NCBI RefSeq assembly: GCF_003350405.1
Contig: NZ_QQAW01000005.1
Location: 248,001-312,000, forward strand
Reading direction: 5' to 3'
Length of the DNA stretch: 64,000 nt
From: Gluconacetobacter liquefaciens
GTDB lineage: Bacteria > Pseudomonadota > Alphaproteobacteria > Acetobacterales > Acetobacteraceae
Within the stretch, counting starts at the first letter, position 1, and each line of letters begins with the position of its first letter. The notes under the pieces are model-generated. The model was given only the letters and a program-made list of their open reading frames with translations. It searched no databases and was not told the DNA's origin. Position numbers and translations under genes: made by a program. Positions 1 through 8,987 of this stretch are shown one piece after another.

Positions 1-1307
1 GTGCCGCGCACGATGGCCAGCGGGGGTTCGGCGACGCCATGGCCGAAGCCGACGGTCATGACCGTGGAAATGCCCCAGGTGCGGGGCACGATCGGCCGGC
101 CGGCCTCGGGCAGTTCGATCGGTACCGGGGCGAAGAAGCCCATGTCGCGCAGCCAGGTCTGCTGACGCTGGGCGCCGACATCCAGCGCCATGTGGGCGGC
201 GGCGGGGTTGGATGAATAGGCCATGACTTCGTTCAGCGTCAGCCATGGGGCGAAATGATCTGTCCTCATGTCCGAAATGGTGAAGCGGCCGATATGGATG
301 GGGATGGAGGAAAACCGGTCCCACGGATGGGCGACGCCCAGTTGCAGCGCCATGGCGGCCGTCTGGAGCTTGAAGGTCGATCCCGGCTCGTACATGCCGG
401 TGACGGCTCGGTTGAACCGGGCGTCGGGGTCGGCGCGGCCGAAATCGTTGGCGTCGTAGTCCGGCAGGCTGACCATGGCGATGATCTCGCCGGTATTGAC
501 GTCCATGACGATCGCGCAGGCGCCGATGGCCTGGAACAGGTCCTTGGCCGCCGCCAGTTCCTCGCGCACCACCGCCTGGATACGCACGTCGAGCGACAGG
601 CGCAGAGGGGTGCGGTCGCTGTCCAGGCGCTTGTCCATCGAGCGTTCGATGCCGGCCACGCCGTGGTCGTCGATATCGACCGCGCCCAGGATGTGGGAGG
701 CGACGCGGCCCAGCGGATAATGACGGCGCTCGCCGGGTTCGAAATAGATGCCTGGGATGCCCAGATTGTTGATCGCGATTTCCTGCATCGGCGAGATATC
801 GCGCGCCAGGTAGACGAACTGCTTCTTGGTCGACAGCCGGCGGATCAGCTCGGCCTCGTCCAGTTTTGGCAGGACGGTGCGCAGTTTTTTGGCCGTGTCC
901 TGAGCGTCGATCATTTCCTGCGGGTTGGCGTAGACCTGCGCCACGGGCAGCGAGATGGCCAGGACCTGGCCGTTGCGGTCGGTGACCGTGGCGCGGTGGA
1001 CCTGCGGCAATGCGAAATCCCCGGCCATCATGCCCTTGGGATCGCTATGGGGAATCGGGGGGACCTGGGGGGCGATCTGCCGTTGTTCCGGCGCCATCGG
1101 CGCGATGACGGTGGCGAGCGACAGTTTGAGCGCCACCGCACCGAACAGGCCGAAGAAGCCGGCCGACATGATGAGCAGGCGCGACTGCGTGCGCTCGCGC
1201 GCCGTGCGGGTGCGCAGATCGTCGCCGGTGACCCGGACATCCATTCGCGCGGGCCGGGAAGGCCCGTCCCGCATATCGTCTGGTGTGTCGGTCGGGCCTT
1301 GGGTCAT
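1..1307 (-). CDS. ftsI: Penicillin-binding protein 3 / FtsI, partial (C-terminus outside window)
   Basis: Septal peptidoglycan transpeptidase of the divisome, anchored in the inner membrane with its catalytic domain in the periplasm. About 435 residues are visible. The start ATG at 1307 (MTQGPTDTPDD) is followed by a basic cytoplasmic stretch and one membrane segment (LLIMSAGFFGLFGAVALKL, near residue 45). The dimerisation domain follows (RRLSTKKQFVYLARDIS, then HILGAVD). The transpeptidase serine motif STFK lies near residue 310 and the SSN motif near residue 365. The KTG motif should lie beyond base 1. The gene is 18 bp downstream of ftsL and is the last visible member of the mraZ-rsmH-ftsL-ftsI operon. 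The family assignment is secure; only the end is missing. Confidence 0.95.
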   Translation of the reverse strand, partial: MTQGPTDTPDDMRDGPSRPARMDVRVTGDDLRTRTARERTQSRLLIMSAGFFGLFGAVALKLSLATVIAPMAPEQRQIAPQVPPIPHSDPKGMMAGDFALPQVHRATVTDRNGQVLAISLPVAQVYANPQEMIDAQDTAKKLRTVLPKLDEAELIRRLSTKKQFVYLARDISPMQEIAINNLGIPGIYFEPGERRHYPLGRVASHILGAVDIDDHGVAGIERSMDKRLDSDRTPLRLSLDVRIQAVVREELAAAKDLFQAIGACAIVMDVNTGEIIAMVSLPDYDANDFGRADPDARFNRAVTGMYEPGSTFKLQTAAMALQLGVAHPWDRFSSIPIHIGRFTISDMRTDHFAPWLTLNEVMAYSSNPAAAHMALDVGAQRQQTWLRDMGFFAPVPIELPEAGRPIVPRTWGISTVMTVGFGHGVAEPPLAIVRG

Positions 1308-1325
1308 GTCACCTGTGGGGGGTCG

Positions 1326-2228
1326 TCAGTTGCTGACTGGAACGGGGGGAGGAAGTGCGCCGGAACGCGAGAAGCCGAGAGAGGAGCCTCTGCCGTATCC
1401 CCTTGCCTCCTCATACGGCTTGGGGGGCGCCGCCGGTCTCCAGGCCGCGACTGCGACCGGGAGCGGACGGACCGGTCTGGCCGATGCGTAACGAGGTTCG
1501 GAAGCGGCCGCTGGCGGTAGCACGGGGCGCGCGGCATGGGCAACGGAGACGGCGGCATGGCGATCGGCATTATGCGGCAAATCGGGCGAAACCGGGGCGG
1601 GGTGCGCCCTGGGGGCCGTGACATGGGCCGGGACCGCCGGAAGCGTGGCCTGGGCCATCACGATCGGGCGTTCGACCAGCCGCTCGGGGTGCGGCGCGGG
1701 CGGAGTCGAAGCGGCGACAAGGATTCGGTGCGTCGTGACCGGAGGCGGCTCGGCAGCCGGCGTCGCGGGGCGCTGCGCCGCAGCCACAACCATCGGAGCC
1801 TGGGTGACATGGGCCGGCGGGGCCGCCGCCGCCATCGGGGCGGGGGGAGCGGCCGGGCGCTCGGCGGGGGCCGGCGCATGGGAGGCCAGGCTGGCATCGA
1901 TATGCGCGCGGGGATCGACCGCCGCCAGCGGACGCGAGCCGGGAGCGGGCAGGCGTTCGGCCAGCGAGGCCATCTGGATGAACTGGGTGGGCGCCATCGG
2001 GTGCATGTCGGGCAGGAAGCGCGCCGACAGGCTGCCCAGCCGGTCGGGCTGGTTCAGCAGCGCCCATTCCGCGCGCAGCATCGCCGTCTGCTCGCGGATG
2101 TGCTGCGTGTCGCCGACGATCTGCGCGATCTGGTGGTCGAGCAGCGTCGTCTGATGCTTCTTGGAATAGAGGAACAATCCGGACAGGCCGGCCATCACGG
2201 CGCAAAGAAAGGTAAAGGATCGCATCAT
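1326..2228 (-). CDS. ftsL: Cell division protein FtsL with long Pro/Ala-rich extension
   Basis: Divisome protein that links FtsB/FtsQ to FtsW/FtsI. The start codon at 2228 lies inside the stop of rsmH (ATGA overlap). A short cytoplasmic end leads into a membrane segment ([18 protein letters not shown]). A coiled-coil region follows ([18 protein letters not shown] onward), with the typical motif [15 protein letters not shown] near residues 55-70. FtsL proteins are usually about 90-150 residues, but this one is 300. Residues from about 95 to the end are a low-complexity periplasmic tail rich in Pro, Ala and His. The identity comes from position in the cluster and from the N-terminal third; the tail has no recognised domain. 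Confidence 0.85.
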   Translation of the reverse strand: MMRSFTFLCAVMAGLSGLFLYSKKHQTTLLDHQIAQIVGDTQHIREQTAMLRAEWALLNQPDRLGSLSARFLPDMHPMAPTQFIQMASLAERLPAPGSRPLAAVDPRAHIDASLASHAPAPAERPAAPPAPMAAAAPPAHVTQAPMVVAAAQRPATPAAEPPPVTTHRILVAASTPPAPHPERLVERPIVMAQATLPAVPAHVTAPRAHPAPVSPDLPHNADRHAAVSVAHAARPVLPPAAASEPRYASARPVRPLPVAVAAWRPAAPPKPYEEARGYGRGSSLGFSRSGALPPPVPVSN

Positions 2229-3247
2229 GGGCGACGCTCCGTGGGGCTGGTGGCTGGGATGTCCACGAGGGGAAGGCGTTCGATCGCGCGCAGGCGGGCG
2301 CTGCGGGCGCGGGAATTGGCGCGGCATTCGGCCTCGCCGGGGCGCAGGGTGCGCCCGGTGAGCAGCCGGAAGGAGGGGGCCTCGTCCCGCGCCTGGATCG
2401 AGCGGGGATCGTAGCGCGAGGGACCGGGCAGGCGGCCCGCCGCGCGGTGCATGGCCTGCTTGACCAGCCGGTCCTCCAGCGAATGGAAGGACACGACGAC
2501 CAGCCGGCCGCCGGGGGCCAGCAGGTCCAGCGCCTGTTCCAGGCCCGAGCGGATCTGCCCCAGCTCGTCATTGACGTGGATGCGCAGGCCCTGGAACGAG
2601 CGGGTGGCGGGGTCGATGCCCGAGCGGTCGCCCGGCACGACCGAGCGGATGATCTCGGCCAGGCGGAACGTCGTCAGGATCGGCGCTTCGGCGCGGGCGG
2701 CGACGATAGCGCGGGCGACCCGGCGGGACAGCCGCTCTTCGCCATATTGATAGAGAATATCGGCGAGGTCGGATTCGGCCGTCCGGTTCACGATATCGGC
2801 CGCCGTGGGGCCGGTGTCGCCCATGCGCATGTCCAGCGGCCCGTCGTGACGGAAGGAGAAGCCGCGCGCGCCTTCGTCGATCTGGAAGGACGACACGCCG
2901 AGATCGAGCACCACGCCGTCCAGCGCCGGGGCGTCGCGTTCTTCGAGCAGGGCGCGCATGTCGCCGAATCCGCCCTCGACCATGTGCAGGCGGCTGGTAC
3001 CCTCGGCAGCGCGCAGTTCGGCCTGCAAGGCCTCGCCGCGCCGGATGGCGGCGGGGTCGCGGTCGATGGCCCAGAGGGTGCAGCGGGCGGCGGCCAGGAT
3101 GGCGCGGGCATAGCCGCCGCCGCCGAACGTGCCGTCGAGATAGGTCGCGCCGTCCCTGGGAGCCAGCATCTGCAACACTTCCGCCAGCATGACGGGGACG
3201 TGGCCGGGAGGGGGCGTGGTGGTGAAGGGCGTTGTCATGGCGTTCAT
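2225..3247 (-). CDS. rsmH: 16S rRNA (cytosine(1402)-N(4))-methyltransferase RsmH
   Basis: Methylates N4 of C1402 in the decoding centre of 16S rRNA using S-adenosylmethionine. The protein has 340 residues, slightly longer than the usual 300-320 because of an N-terminal extension ([16 protein letters not shown]) before the conserved HVPVML. The SAM-binding motif [12 protein letters not shown] is near residue 37, [10 protein letters not shown] near 120, and [14 protein letters not shown] and [11 protein letters not shown] are in the C-terminal half. The start overlaps the mraZ stop by 4 bp and the stop overlaps the ftsL start, so the operon is translationally coupled. An internal ATG at 3238 is an alternative start. 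Confidence 0.95.
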   Translation of the reverse strand: MNAMTTPFTTTPPPGHVPVMLAEVLQMLAPRDGATYLDGTFGGGGYARAILAAARCTLWAIDRDPAAIRRGEALQAELRAAEGTSRLHMVEGGFGDMRALLEERDAPALDGVVLDLGVSSFQIDEGARGFSFRHDGPLDMRMGDTGPTAADIVNRTAESDLADILYQYGEERLSRRVARAIVAARAEAPILTTFRLAEIIRSVVPGDRSGIDPATRSFQGLRIHVNDELGQIRSGLEQALDLLAPGGRLVVVSFHSLEDRLVKQAMHRAAGRLPGPSRYDPRSIQARDEAPSFRLLTGRTLRPGEAECRANSRARSARLRAIERLPLVDIPATSPTERRP

Positions 3248-3717
3248 GCGTCGGCTTCCGGGCGCGGGGCGGGGCGGGCGCCGGAGAGTGCGCGCGAACG
3301 GGTGCGGGCTTCCGCGCGCCGACGTTCGGCGGCGGCTGGTTCCCAGATCTGGAACGTCTTTCCCACGCCCATGAAGGCCACTGCTTCGGTCAGGCCGGCA
3401 TGCTCCTTCAACGGCTCGGGCAGGATGATCCGGCCTTCGCGGTCGGCATCCATCGGGTAGGCGTCGGCATAGAGGGCGGCGGCCAGGTCGTCATGGTCGT
3501 CGGAGAAGATGTCCATGCGGTCCAGGGGCTGGCTGAGGGCGGCGAAGGCGGCGGGCGGCCAGGCTTCGATGCAGGGATGCAGGTGCGAGGGGCGCAGGAT
3601 CACCAGCGATTCTCCGGCGGCGGCCTGGCTGCGCAGCGCGGTGCGGAAGGCGGCCGGAATCGAGACGCGGCCCTTGGCGTCCAGGCGATTCTGATGGGTG
3701 CCGAGGAACACACTCAC
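3244..3717 (-). CDS. mraZ: Transcriptional regulator MraZ
   Basis: AbrB-fold DNA-binding protein that represses its own division/cell-wall operon. I chose the GTG at 3717, which gives [19 protein letters not shown], the canonical MraZ N-terminus. A strong GAGGGAG ribosome site lies about 10 bases upstream. An in-frame extension up to 3798 exists but would precede the conserved start. The second SpoVT/AbrB-like repeat contains [18 protein letters not shown]. The protein has 157 residues and a basic tail. It is the first gene of the minus-strand cluster. The operator repeats described at 3788-3822 sit directly upstream. Confidence 0.93.
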   Translation of the reverse strand: MSVFLGTHQNRLDAKGRVSIPAAFRTALRSQAAAGESLVILRPSHLHPCIEAWPPAAFAALSQPLDRMDIFSDDHDDLAAALYADAYPMDADREGRIILPEPLKEHAGLTEAVAFMGVGKTFQIWEPAAAERRRAEARTRSRALSGARPAPRPEADA

Positions 3718-3787
3718 GCTCTGCGATGCTCCCTCGGTTGGAATGGTTAGTGGACGCAGGCGCGCCGGCGCCGGATGGGTGCCGTGC

Positions 3788-3829
3788 TGGGTCTGCATGG
3801 GATATCATGGGATTTTATGGGACGTCAAA
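3788..3829 (-). promoter_or_regulatory. Probable MraZ operator (TGGGN repeats) and mraZ promoter
   Basis: Read on the plus strand, TGGGT starts at 3788 and TGGGA at 3798, 3808 and 3818, an exact 10-bp period. MraZ is known to bind short TGGGN direct repeats separated by 5 bp near its own promoter. On the minus strand a TTGACG box (3823-3828) abuts the repeats, so they would lie in the -35/-10 spacer. The -10 box is unclear (GATATC-like). A further TGGGT at 3776 is out of phase. The operator role is inferred from the known repeat pattern and position. Confidence 0.7.
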
Positions 3830-4063
3830 TTAAACGCGCGGAAATTCTGGCGGAAAACCGCTGTTTTTTGAGAATTGTTCCAGTCGAGACATTGCAGGGC
3901 GCCAGTCTTCGCCCACGTTTGGGAGAGCAATGTCAATCAATGATGAATGTTTATGTTCTGTTCTAGTTTTGGTGAGATCAAAACGAGAACAGATATTGTT
4001 CGCAGGACTGCCGGCCGCGTGACGCGGACTCCGGCATGCGATGCGATGGATACGCGGGGGAAA
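3830..4063. other. Intergenic region between mraZ promoter and rnpB, with GAAC/GTTC inverted repeats
   Basis: No convincing gene is present. The stretch is AT-rich compared with its surroundings. It holds an inverted repeat with 12-bp arms and one mismatch (GTTCTAGTTTTG at 3960-3971 and CAAAACGAGAAC at 3979-3990, 7-base spacer). It overlaps a second perfect palindrome, GAACA-GATAT-TGTTC, at 3987-4001. These resemble, but do not exactly match, the GTTC-N7-GTTC LexA boxes of Alphaproteobacteria. They could equally act on the dcw promoter or form an RNA hairpin. Confidence 0.4.
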
Positions 4064-4065
4064 CG

Positions 4066-4481
<416 letters not shown>

Positions 4482-4564
4482 GGAAACTGACCGCGACGAC
4501 GGGTTGCGTCAAGGGCGAATGCGCCGCATCAGAAATAAGAGGGTCTGGTGGCGGAGGAACGCGC

Positions 4565-5539
4565 ATGAATCGCTCGGGGACGGGGCGGGAGCAGCCCGGC
4601 GTGATGGCGCGCCTGCTGATGCGGCATCTGGGTGGCCGTGGCCGGTCCCGGCGGCAGGCGGGCCGGCCGCGTACGCTCGATACGCTGCGCCGGGTGCTGG
4701 ACAAGCCCTGTTTTCCGCAGGCGCTTTCCAGCCTGCCGCTGCGGCAGGTGCTGGCCCTGCGGGTGCCGGGGGCGACGGAATTGCGGCCGGCCCGGCTGTA
4801 TGTGCCCCGTGGGCGGGTGCGGGGTGCGGTGCTGTTCATGCATGGCGGCGGCTTCGTGCATTGCGGGCTTAATTCCCATCATGGGATCTGCTGCCGGCTG
4901 GCGCGGGAATCGGGGGCGGTGGTGCTGTCCTACGACTACCGTCTGGCGCCCGAGCATCGGTTTCCCGCCGCGATCGAGGATTGTCTGGCGGCGCTGGACT
5001 GGCTGGCGGGCGAGGCCTGGCGCTGGGGCGGCAAGGTGGCGGTGGCCGGGGACAGTGCCGGTGGCAATCTGGCGGCGGTGCTGGCACTGCTGGCGCGCGA
5101 CCGGGGCGGCCCGGACCTGGCGATGCAGTTGCTGTATTACCCGTCGCTCTACGGGGCGCGGGATGTGCCGTCGCGCGAGCGGTATGCCGAGGGTTACATG
5201 CTCACGGCCCGGCTGATGGAATGGTATGGCGAGCAATATGCCCGCACGCCGGAAGACCTGACCCATCCGCTGCTGGCGCCGATCTTTGCCGATTCGCTGT
5301 CCGGACTGCCGCCGGCGGTGATCGTGCCCGCGCAGTTCGATCCGCTTTGCGACGAGGCCACGGGTTATGCCGAGGCGCTGCGTGCGGCGGGCGGGCAAGC
5401 GGAGGTTCGCTGCTTTCCCGGCACCATCCATGGCTACCTGAACATGTATTCGTTCATGCCGTGGGGGAAGGCGGCGATCCGCTTTGGTGGGCGGCGCCTG
5501 CGGGCGGCCTTCGCCGGGTCGGTCAGATCTGCTGGATAG
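4565..5539 (+). CDS. Alpha/beta hydrolase of the hormone-sensitive-lipase family
   Basis: Carboxylesterase/lipase-like enzyme; the natural substrate cannot be read from sequence. The start ATG at 4565 has a GGAGGAA ribosome site just upstream. The oxyanion-hole motif HGGGFVHCG is near residue 90. The nucleophile elbow [10 protein letters not shown] is near residue 165. The acid is probably the Asp of [11 protein letters not shown], and the catalytic His is in PGTIHGYLN. These are the three expected positions of the family. The protein has 324 residues, with no signal peptide but an Arg-rich N-terminus. The last 17 bases overlap the end of the convergent petA gene. Confidence 0.85.
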   Translation: MNRSGTGREQPGVMARLLMRHLGGRGRSRRQAGRPRTLDTLRRVLDKPCFPQALSSLPLRQVLALRVPGATELRPARLYVPRGRVRGAVLFMHGGGFVHCGLNSHHGICCRLARESGAVVLSYDYRLAPEHRFPAAIEDCLAALDWLAGEAWRWGGKVAVAGDSAGGNLAAVLALLARDRGGPDLAMQLLYYPSLYGARDVPSRERYAEGYMLTARLMEWYGEQYARTPEDLTHPLLAPIFADSLSGLPPAVIVPAQFDPLCDEATGYAEALRAAGGQAEVRCFPGTIHGYLNMYSFMPWGKAAIRFGGRRLRAAFAGSVRSAG

Positions 5540-6185
5540 TCGAGAAGTCGAAATCCTTGCCCGGCGGGTTCTCGCCGATGCGGATCGTGGTGGGGGTGGG
5601 CATCGCGTACGGAGGCACCGGCAGGTTGTAGGGGGCCGGCGCGCCGATGAAGACCCGGCCGGCGAGGTCGAATTTCGAGCCGTGGCAGGGGCAGGCATAG
5701 CCGCCCGGCCAGTTGGCGACCGGCGTGGTGGGGTCGGGTGCTGGGGAATAGGTCGGCACGCAGCCCAGATGGGTGCAGATTCCAACCACCACGCCATAGG
5801 CGGGGACGATCGAGCGGTGCCAGTTGGCGGCATAAGGTGGTTGCTGCACCGTGCCCGAGGTCGGGTCGCGCAGGCGCGCCGTCAGCGCCGCCTGTTGCAG
5901 CCGCGCGAGGGCTTCGGGCGTGCGGTGGGTGATGAAGACCGGGCTGCCGTGCCAGACCACGGTGATCTGCTGGCCGGGGGGGAGTTTCGACACGTCGACA
6001 TCGATCGGCGGGCGGGCCGAGCCGGCGTCGCCGGGGCGCAGGCTGTCGAGGAACGGCCATGAGAAGGCCGCCACGCATGCGCCGCCCGCCGCCACCGTCA
6101 GCAGGGTGAGGAAATCGCGCCGTTTGCCGCTGGCCGGGGTGCCGGTCGCGGGGCTGTCGGTTTCGATGGGGCCGGTCGTGGTCAT
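5523..6185 (-). CDS. petA: Ubiquinol-cytochrome c reductase, Rieske iron-sulfur subunit
   Basis: Electron-transfer subunit of the bc1 complex; passes electrons from ubiquinol to cytochrome c1 at the periplasmic face. The N-terminus has a twin-arginine type anchor ([21 protein letters not shown], residues about 20-42). The 2Fe-2S ligands are present in CTHLGC (about residue 137) and CPCHGS (about residue 165). The length of 220 residues is normal. Downstream one would expect petB and petC, but the convergent hydrolase gene is there instead. It lies 34 bp downstream of the small membrane protein gene and is probably co-transcribed with zwf. Confidence 0.93.
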   Translation of the reverse strand: MTTTGPIETDSPATGTPASGKRRDFLTLLTVAAGGACVAAFSWPFLDSLRPGDAGSARPPIDVDVSKLPPGQQITVVWHGSPVFITHRTPEALARLQQAALTARLRDPTSGTVQQPPYAANWHRSIVPAYGVVVGICTHLGCVPTYSPAPDPTTPVANWPGGYACPCHGSKFDLAGRVFIGAPAPYNLPVPPYAMPTPTTIRIGENPPGKDFDFSTIQQI

Positions 6186-6219
6186 GCGGTGTCTGTCGGG
6201 TTGCGGTCGGTAGGGCGTA

Positions 6220-6684
6220 TTACTTCGGCATCGGGTGGTATGTGCCGGGCGATCCCCAGTCGGTCTGCACGGTCTGGTCGATGCGGTTGACCTTGAGCGT
6301 GAACAGCTTGGGCAGCGTCTTGCTGTCGCCGGCGCAGGAGCCGGAATGTTTTTCCATTACGTCGAAACGCGCGGCATCCGGCGGATCGTTGCCGTTGACG
6401 ATGAACAGCAGGCAGCGGCCGGGGGTGTCGGTCATGCCGTTATGCGTCACGACCGTGCGGAAATGCTCGACCAGGGCGGTGTCGTCGAACCAGTTCGCGT
6501 GACGGAAGGTGATCTGGTCCGCCGCCTGGTCCAGCCAGCCCATGCGGGCGGCGAGCGTGGCCAGCAGCACCAGCGGCACCACCATGGCCACCCGGCGGAT
6601 GATGCGCTGGCGCATGGTGCGCCGGGGGCGGCGCGGCGGCGTTGTCCCGGGCGTGGCGGAGGTTATGGAGATTGGTGTCTTCAT
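6220..6684 (-). CDS. Small single-pass membrane/periplasmic protein, unknown function
   Basis: I do not recognise the family. The protein has 154 residues. A Pro/Arg-rich cytoplasmic end (about 30 residues) leads into one membrane segment ([19 protein letters not shown]). A periplasmic domain of about 100 residues with two cysteines follows (GRCLLF and SGSCAGD), which could form a disulfide. Its ATG overlaps the zwf stop (ATGA) and petA follows 34 bp later, so it is translated from a zwf-petA transcript. A role near the respiratory chain is possible from context only. Confidence 0.7.
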   Translation of the reverse strand: MKTPISITSATPGTTPPRRPRRTMRQRIIRRVAMVVPLVLLATLAARMGWLDQAADQITFRHANWFDDTALVEHFRTVVTHNGMTDTPGRCLLFIVNGNDPPDAARFDVMEKHSGSCAGDSKTLPKLFTLKVNRIDQTVQTDWGSPGTYHPMPK

Positions 6685-8162
6685 GCCATGTCCTCATGCC
6701 ACGCGTGGCCGTCCTGGGCCAGCAGGGCGCGTGCGGCTTCGGGACCCCAGCTACCGGCCGGGTAGGTGTGGAGCGGGGCTTTGTTCTCAGCCCAGCCGCG
6801 CAGGATCGGATCGATCCAACGCCATGCGGCCTCGACCTCGTCGCGGCGGATGAACAGGATCGGGTCGCCGCGCACCACATCCAGCAGCAGGCGTTCGTAG
6901 GCGTCGGGGTAGCGGGTGCCGAAAGCCTTTTCGAAGGCGATGTTGATGTCGGCCGGGCGCAGGGCGAGGCTGTCGGTCAGGGTCGGGTCCTTGGTCGAGA
7001 CCGACAGGGTGACGCCTTCATCGGGCTGGATGCGGATCAGCAGCCGGTTGGCGCGCGGCTTGCCGGGGAAGATCGACCAGGGCGCCGCCTTGAACTGGAT
7101 GACGATCTCGCTGCATTTCTCGGCCAGGCGCTTGCCCGAGCGCAGGTAGAACGGCACGTTGCCCCAGCGCCAGGAGTGGATCTCGGCCCGGATGGCGACG
7201 TAGGTCTCGGTGTCGCTGGTCGCGTCCTCGCCGAGGTCTTCCAGATAGCTCGGCAGGGTGGTGCCGTCCGCGGTGCGGCCGCGCGCGTACTGGCCGCGCA
7301 CCGTGAAGGTCGCCACGTCGTCGGGGGCGATCGGGCGCAGGGCGCGCAGCACCTTCAGCTTCTCGTTGCGCAGGCTGTCGGCCTCCAGCGAGCCGGGTGG
7401 GTCCATCGCCACCAGGCACAGCACCTGAAGCAGATGGTTCTGGATCATGTCGCGCAGGGCGCCGGACTTGTCGTAATACGGACCCCGGCTTTCGACGCCC
7501 ACCGTCTCGGCGGCGGTGATCTGGACATAGTCGATCGCGTCGCTGGACCACAGCCGCTCGAATACCGGGTTGGCGAAGCGCAGGGCGATCAGGTTCTGGA
7601 CCGTTTCCTTGCCCAGGTAGTGGTCGATGCGGAAAATATGGTTTTCGGGGAAGTAGCGGCCGACATGGTCGTTGATCGCGTCCGCGCTTTCCAGGTCGGT
7701 GCCGATCGGCTTTTCCAGCACGACGCGCGACTGCTCCGTGACCAGCCCGTGGCTGCTGAGATTTTCGCAGATCTGGCCGTACAGGCCGGGGGCGGTGGCC
7801 AGGTAGTAGACGCGGATGCGGTCTTCCGGCGCCTCGGTCAGCAGGCTTTGCAGTGCCGGCCAGGTGCTGTCGGCTTCGGCGCCGTTCAGGCTGACATAAT
7901 GGATCAGGTCGAGAAAGCGGCGCGCGGTTGCCTCGTCGAAATCGGCCGGCTTGACGAATTCGGTCAGGGCCTTTTCAGCGCGGCCCTGATAGTCGGCGCG
8001 GGACAGGGGCGAGCGGGCGGTGCCGACGATGCGGGACTGATCGGGGATCTGCCCGTCGCGGTAGCGATAATACAGTGCCGGCAGCAGCTTGCGCATCGTC
8101 AGGTCGCCGGTGGCGCCGAAGACGATATAGTCGAAAACATCGACGGGGGGGAGTTGGGGCAT
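6681..8162 (-). CDS. zwf: Glucose-6-phosphate 1-dehydrogenase
   Basis: First enzyme of the oxidative pentose phosphate / Entner-Doudoroff branch, oxidising glucose 6-phosphate to 6-phosphogluconolactone with NAD(P)+. The Rossmann motif FGATGDLTMRKLLPALY is near residue 15. The active-site motif RIDHYLGKETVQN is near residue 180 and contains the catalytic His-Tyr pair. EKPIGTD is near 150. The length of 493 residues is typical. It is the first gene of a minus-strand run with the 154-residue membrane protein and petA. This pathway is the main route for cytosolic sugar use in acetic acid bacteria, which often lack phosphofructokinase. Confidence 0.96.
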   Translation of the reverse strand: MPQLPPVDVFDYIVFGATGDLTMRKLLPALYYRYRDGQIPDQSRIVGTARSPLSRADYQGRAEKALTEFVKPADFDEATARRFLDLIHYVSLNGAEADSTWPALQSLLTEAPEDRIRVYYLATAPGLYGQICENLSSHGLVTEQSRVVLEKPIGTDLESADAINDHVGRYFPENHIFRIDHYLGKETVQNLIALRFANPVFERLWSSDAIDYVQITAAETVGVESRGPYYDKSGALRDMIQNHLLQVLCLVAMDPPGSLEADSLRNEKLKVLRALRPIAPDDVATFTVRGQYARGRTADGTTLPSYLEDLGEDATSDTETYVAIRAEIHSWRWGNVPFYLRSGKRLAEKCSEIVIQFKAAPWSIFPGKPRANRLLIRIQPDEGVTLSVSTKDPTLTDSLALRPADINIAFEKAFGTRYPDAYERLLLDVVRGDPILFIRRDEVEAAWRWIDPILRGWAENKAPLHTYPAGSWGPEAARALLAQDGHAWHEDMA

Positions 8163-8416
8163 CGATTACGGCCTCCTTGCATCGGATCGGAGCATTATTG
8201 GGGCGCTGTGGCCCTGCGGGGACCGGCACCGTTGGGATGGGGACGACCTGCCTGGAACGGGTTTGGGCCGAGGCGCCGCGACCTGTCAAGTTGCCATTGA
8301 CCGGCCGGCAACGTCACGATAAGCCCCCCGTTCCCTGACCGGTTGCGGCCCGGTCCCCTGATCGGGGGCGGACCGGAGGGCGAGATTTCATCCCCATGCT
8401 GGAGGCAGGCCGTTCC

Positions 8417-8692
8417 ATGGACGCGGAAAATTTCGGTGATGACGACAAGGCGGCGGCGGTCGGCGGGATTGCGGCGGATCGGCTGCGCAGCATTATCGAG
8501 CGCGTCGAGCGCCTGGAAGAAGAGCGCAAGGCGCTGGCCGGCGATATCAAGGACATCTTCACCGAGGCGAAATCCGCCGGTTTCGATGTGAAGGTCATTC
8601 GCCAGATCATCCGTCTGCGCAAGCAGGAGCCGGCCGAGGTGGAAGAGCAGGAGACGCTGCTCGATATCTACCGCCGCGCCCTCGGTATGTAA
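8417..8692 (+). CDS. gapR: GapR-like DNA-binding protein (DUF2312)
   Basis: Small nucleoid-associated protein. In Caulobacter GapR encircles overtwisted DNA ahead of replication forks and transcription. This 91-residue product has the family layout: a central coiled coil (RLRSIIERVERLEEERKALAGDI) followed by the conserved FDVKVIRQIIRLRKQE and a C-terminal helix ending RRALGM. I chose the ATG at 8417 because a GGAGGC ribosome site precedes it by about 11 bases; an upstream ATG at 8396 lacks one. A 164-bp palindromic element begins right after the stop codon. The gene symbol is by homology. Confidence 0.85.
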   Translation: MDAENFGDDDKAAAVGGIAADRLRSIIERVERLEEERKALAGDIKDIFTEAKSAGFDVKVIRQIIRLRKQEPAEVEEQETLLDIYRRALGM

Positions 8693-8856
8693 AAAATCTG
8701 CCTTGAAAGCCGCCCTGCTGGCGATCCGACGCGTATTTTCTGCGCTTCGGTGCTCACGGCCATTGAGGCCGCTCCGCTCCGATGCTCGAAAATACACGCC
8801 GGGCGCGCCGCCATGCGGCGCTCTCGCTCAGCAGGCCAGCTTTCAAGGCAGATTTT
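8693..8856 (+). repeat. 164-bp palindromic element, copy A
   Basis: The element starts directly after the gapR-like stop codon. Its ends are perfect 18-bp inverted arms (AAAATCTGCCTTGAAAGC at 8693-8710, complement at 8839-8856). Inside, the core reads GGCGATCCGACGCG, then CTGCGCTTCGGTGCTCACGG, then a GGCC-ATTGA-GGCC hairpin, and later a GCCGC..GCGGC hairpin. The core matches copy B (40622-40785, opposite strand) almost base for base. The outer arms differ between copies but still pair. The element is oriented in the sense of the upstream gene. Confidence 0.85.
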
Positions 8857-8987
8857 GAGCTCCAGAAAGGTAGGGTCCTGGGCCTGGTTATTCGTGGGGT
8901 TGTAGGCGTTCACGCGATCCTTGCGCTGGTGGTGGCTGATCTGGTCACATGGGCGGTGGGGTTCGTACTTTCCGTGGTCGTGCGCAG

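Noticed and set aside
255-1520. Long plus-strand open frame opposite ftsI
   Set aside because: It is antisense to a secure coding region; high GC keeps the opposite strand open. The product has no recognisable domain.
3775-3966. 63-codon plus-strand frame over the mraZ promoter
   Set aside because: No ribosome site, and it covers the operator repeats and promoter; composition is not protein-like.
6642-8300. 552-codon plus-strand frame opposite zwf
   Set aside because: Antisense shadow of zwf with His/Gly/Arg-rich composition.
8868-8987. Extended N-terminus of the proline-rich membrane protein (ATG at 8949)
   Set aside because: The extra 13 residues lack membrane-protein character, and the ATG at 8988 directly precedes the conserved-looking hydrophobic start.
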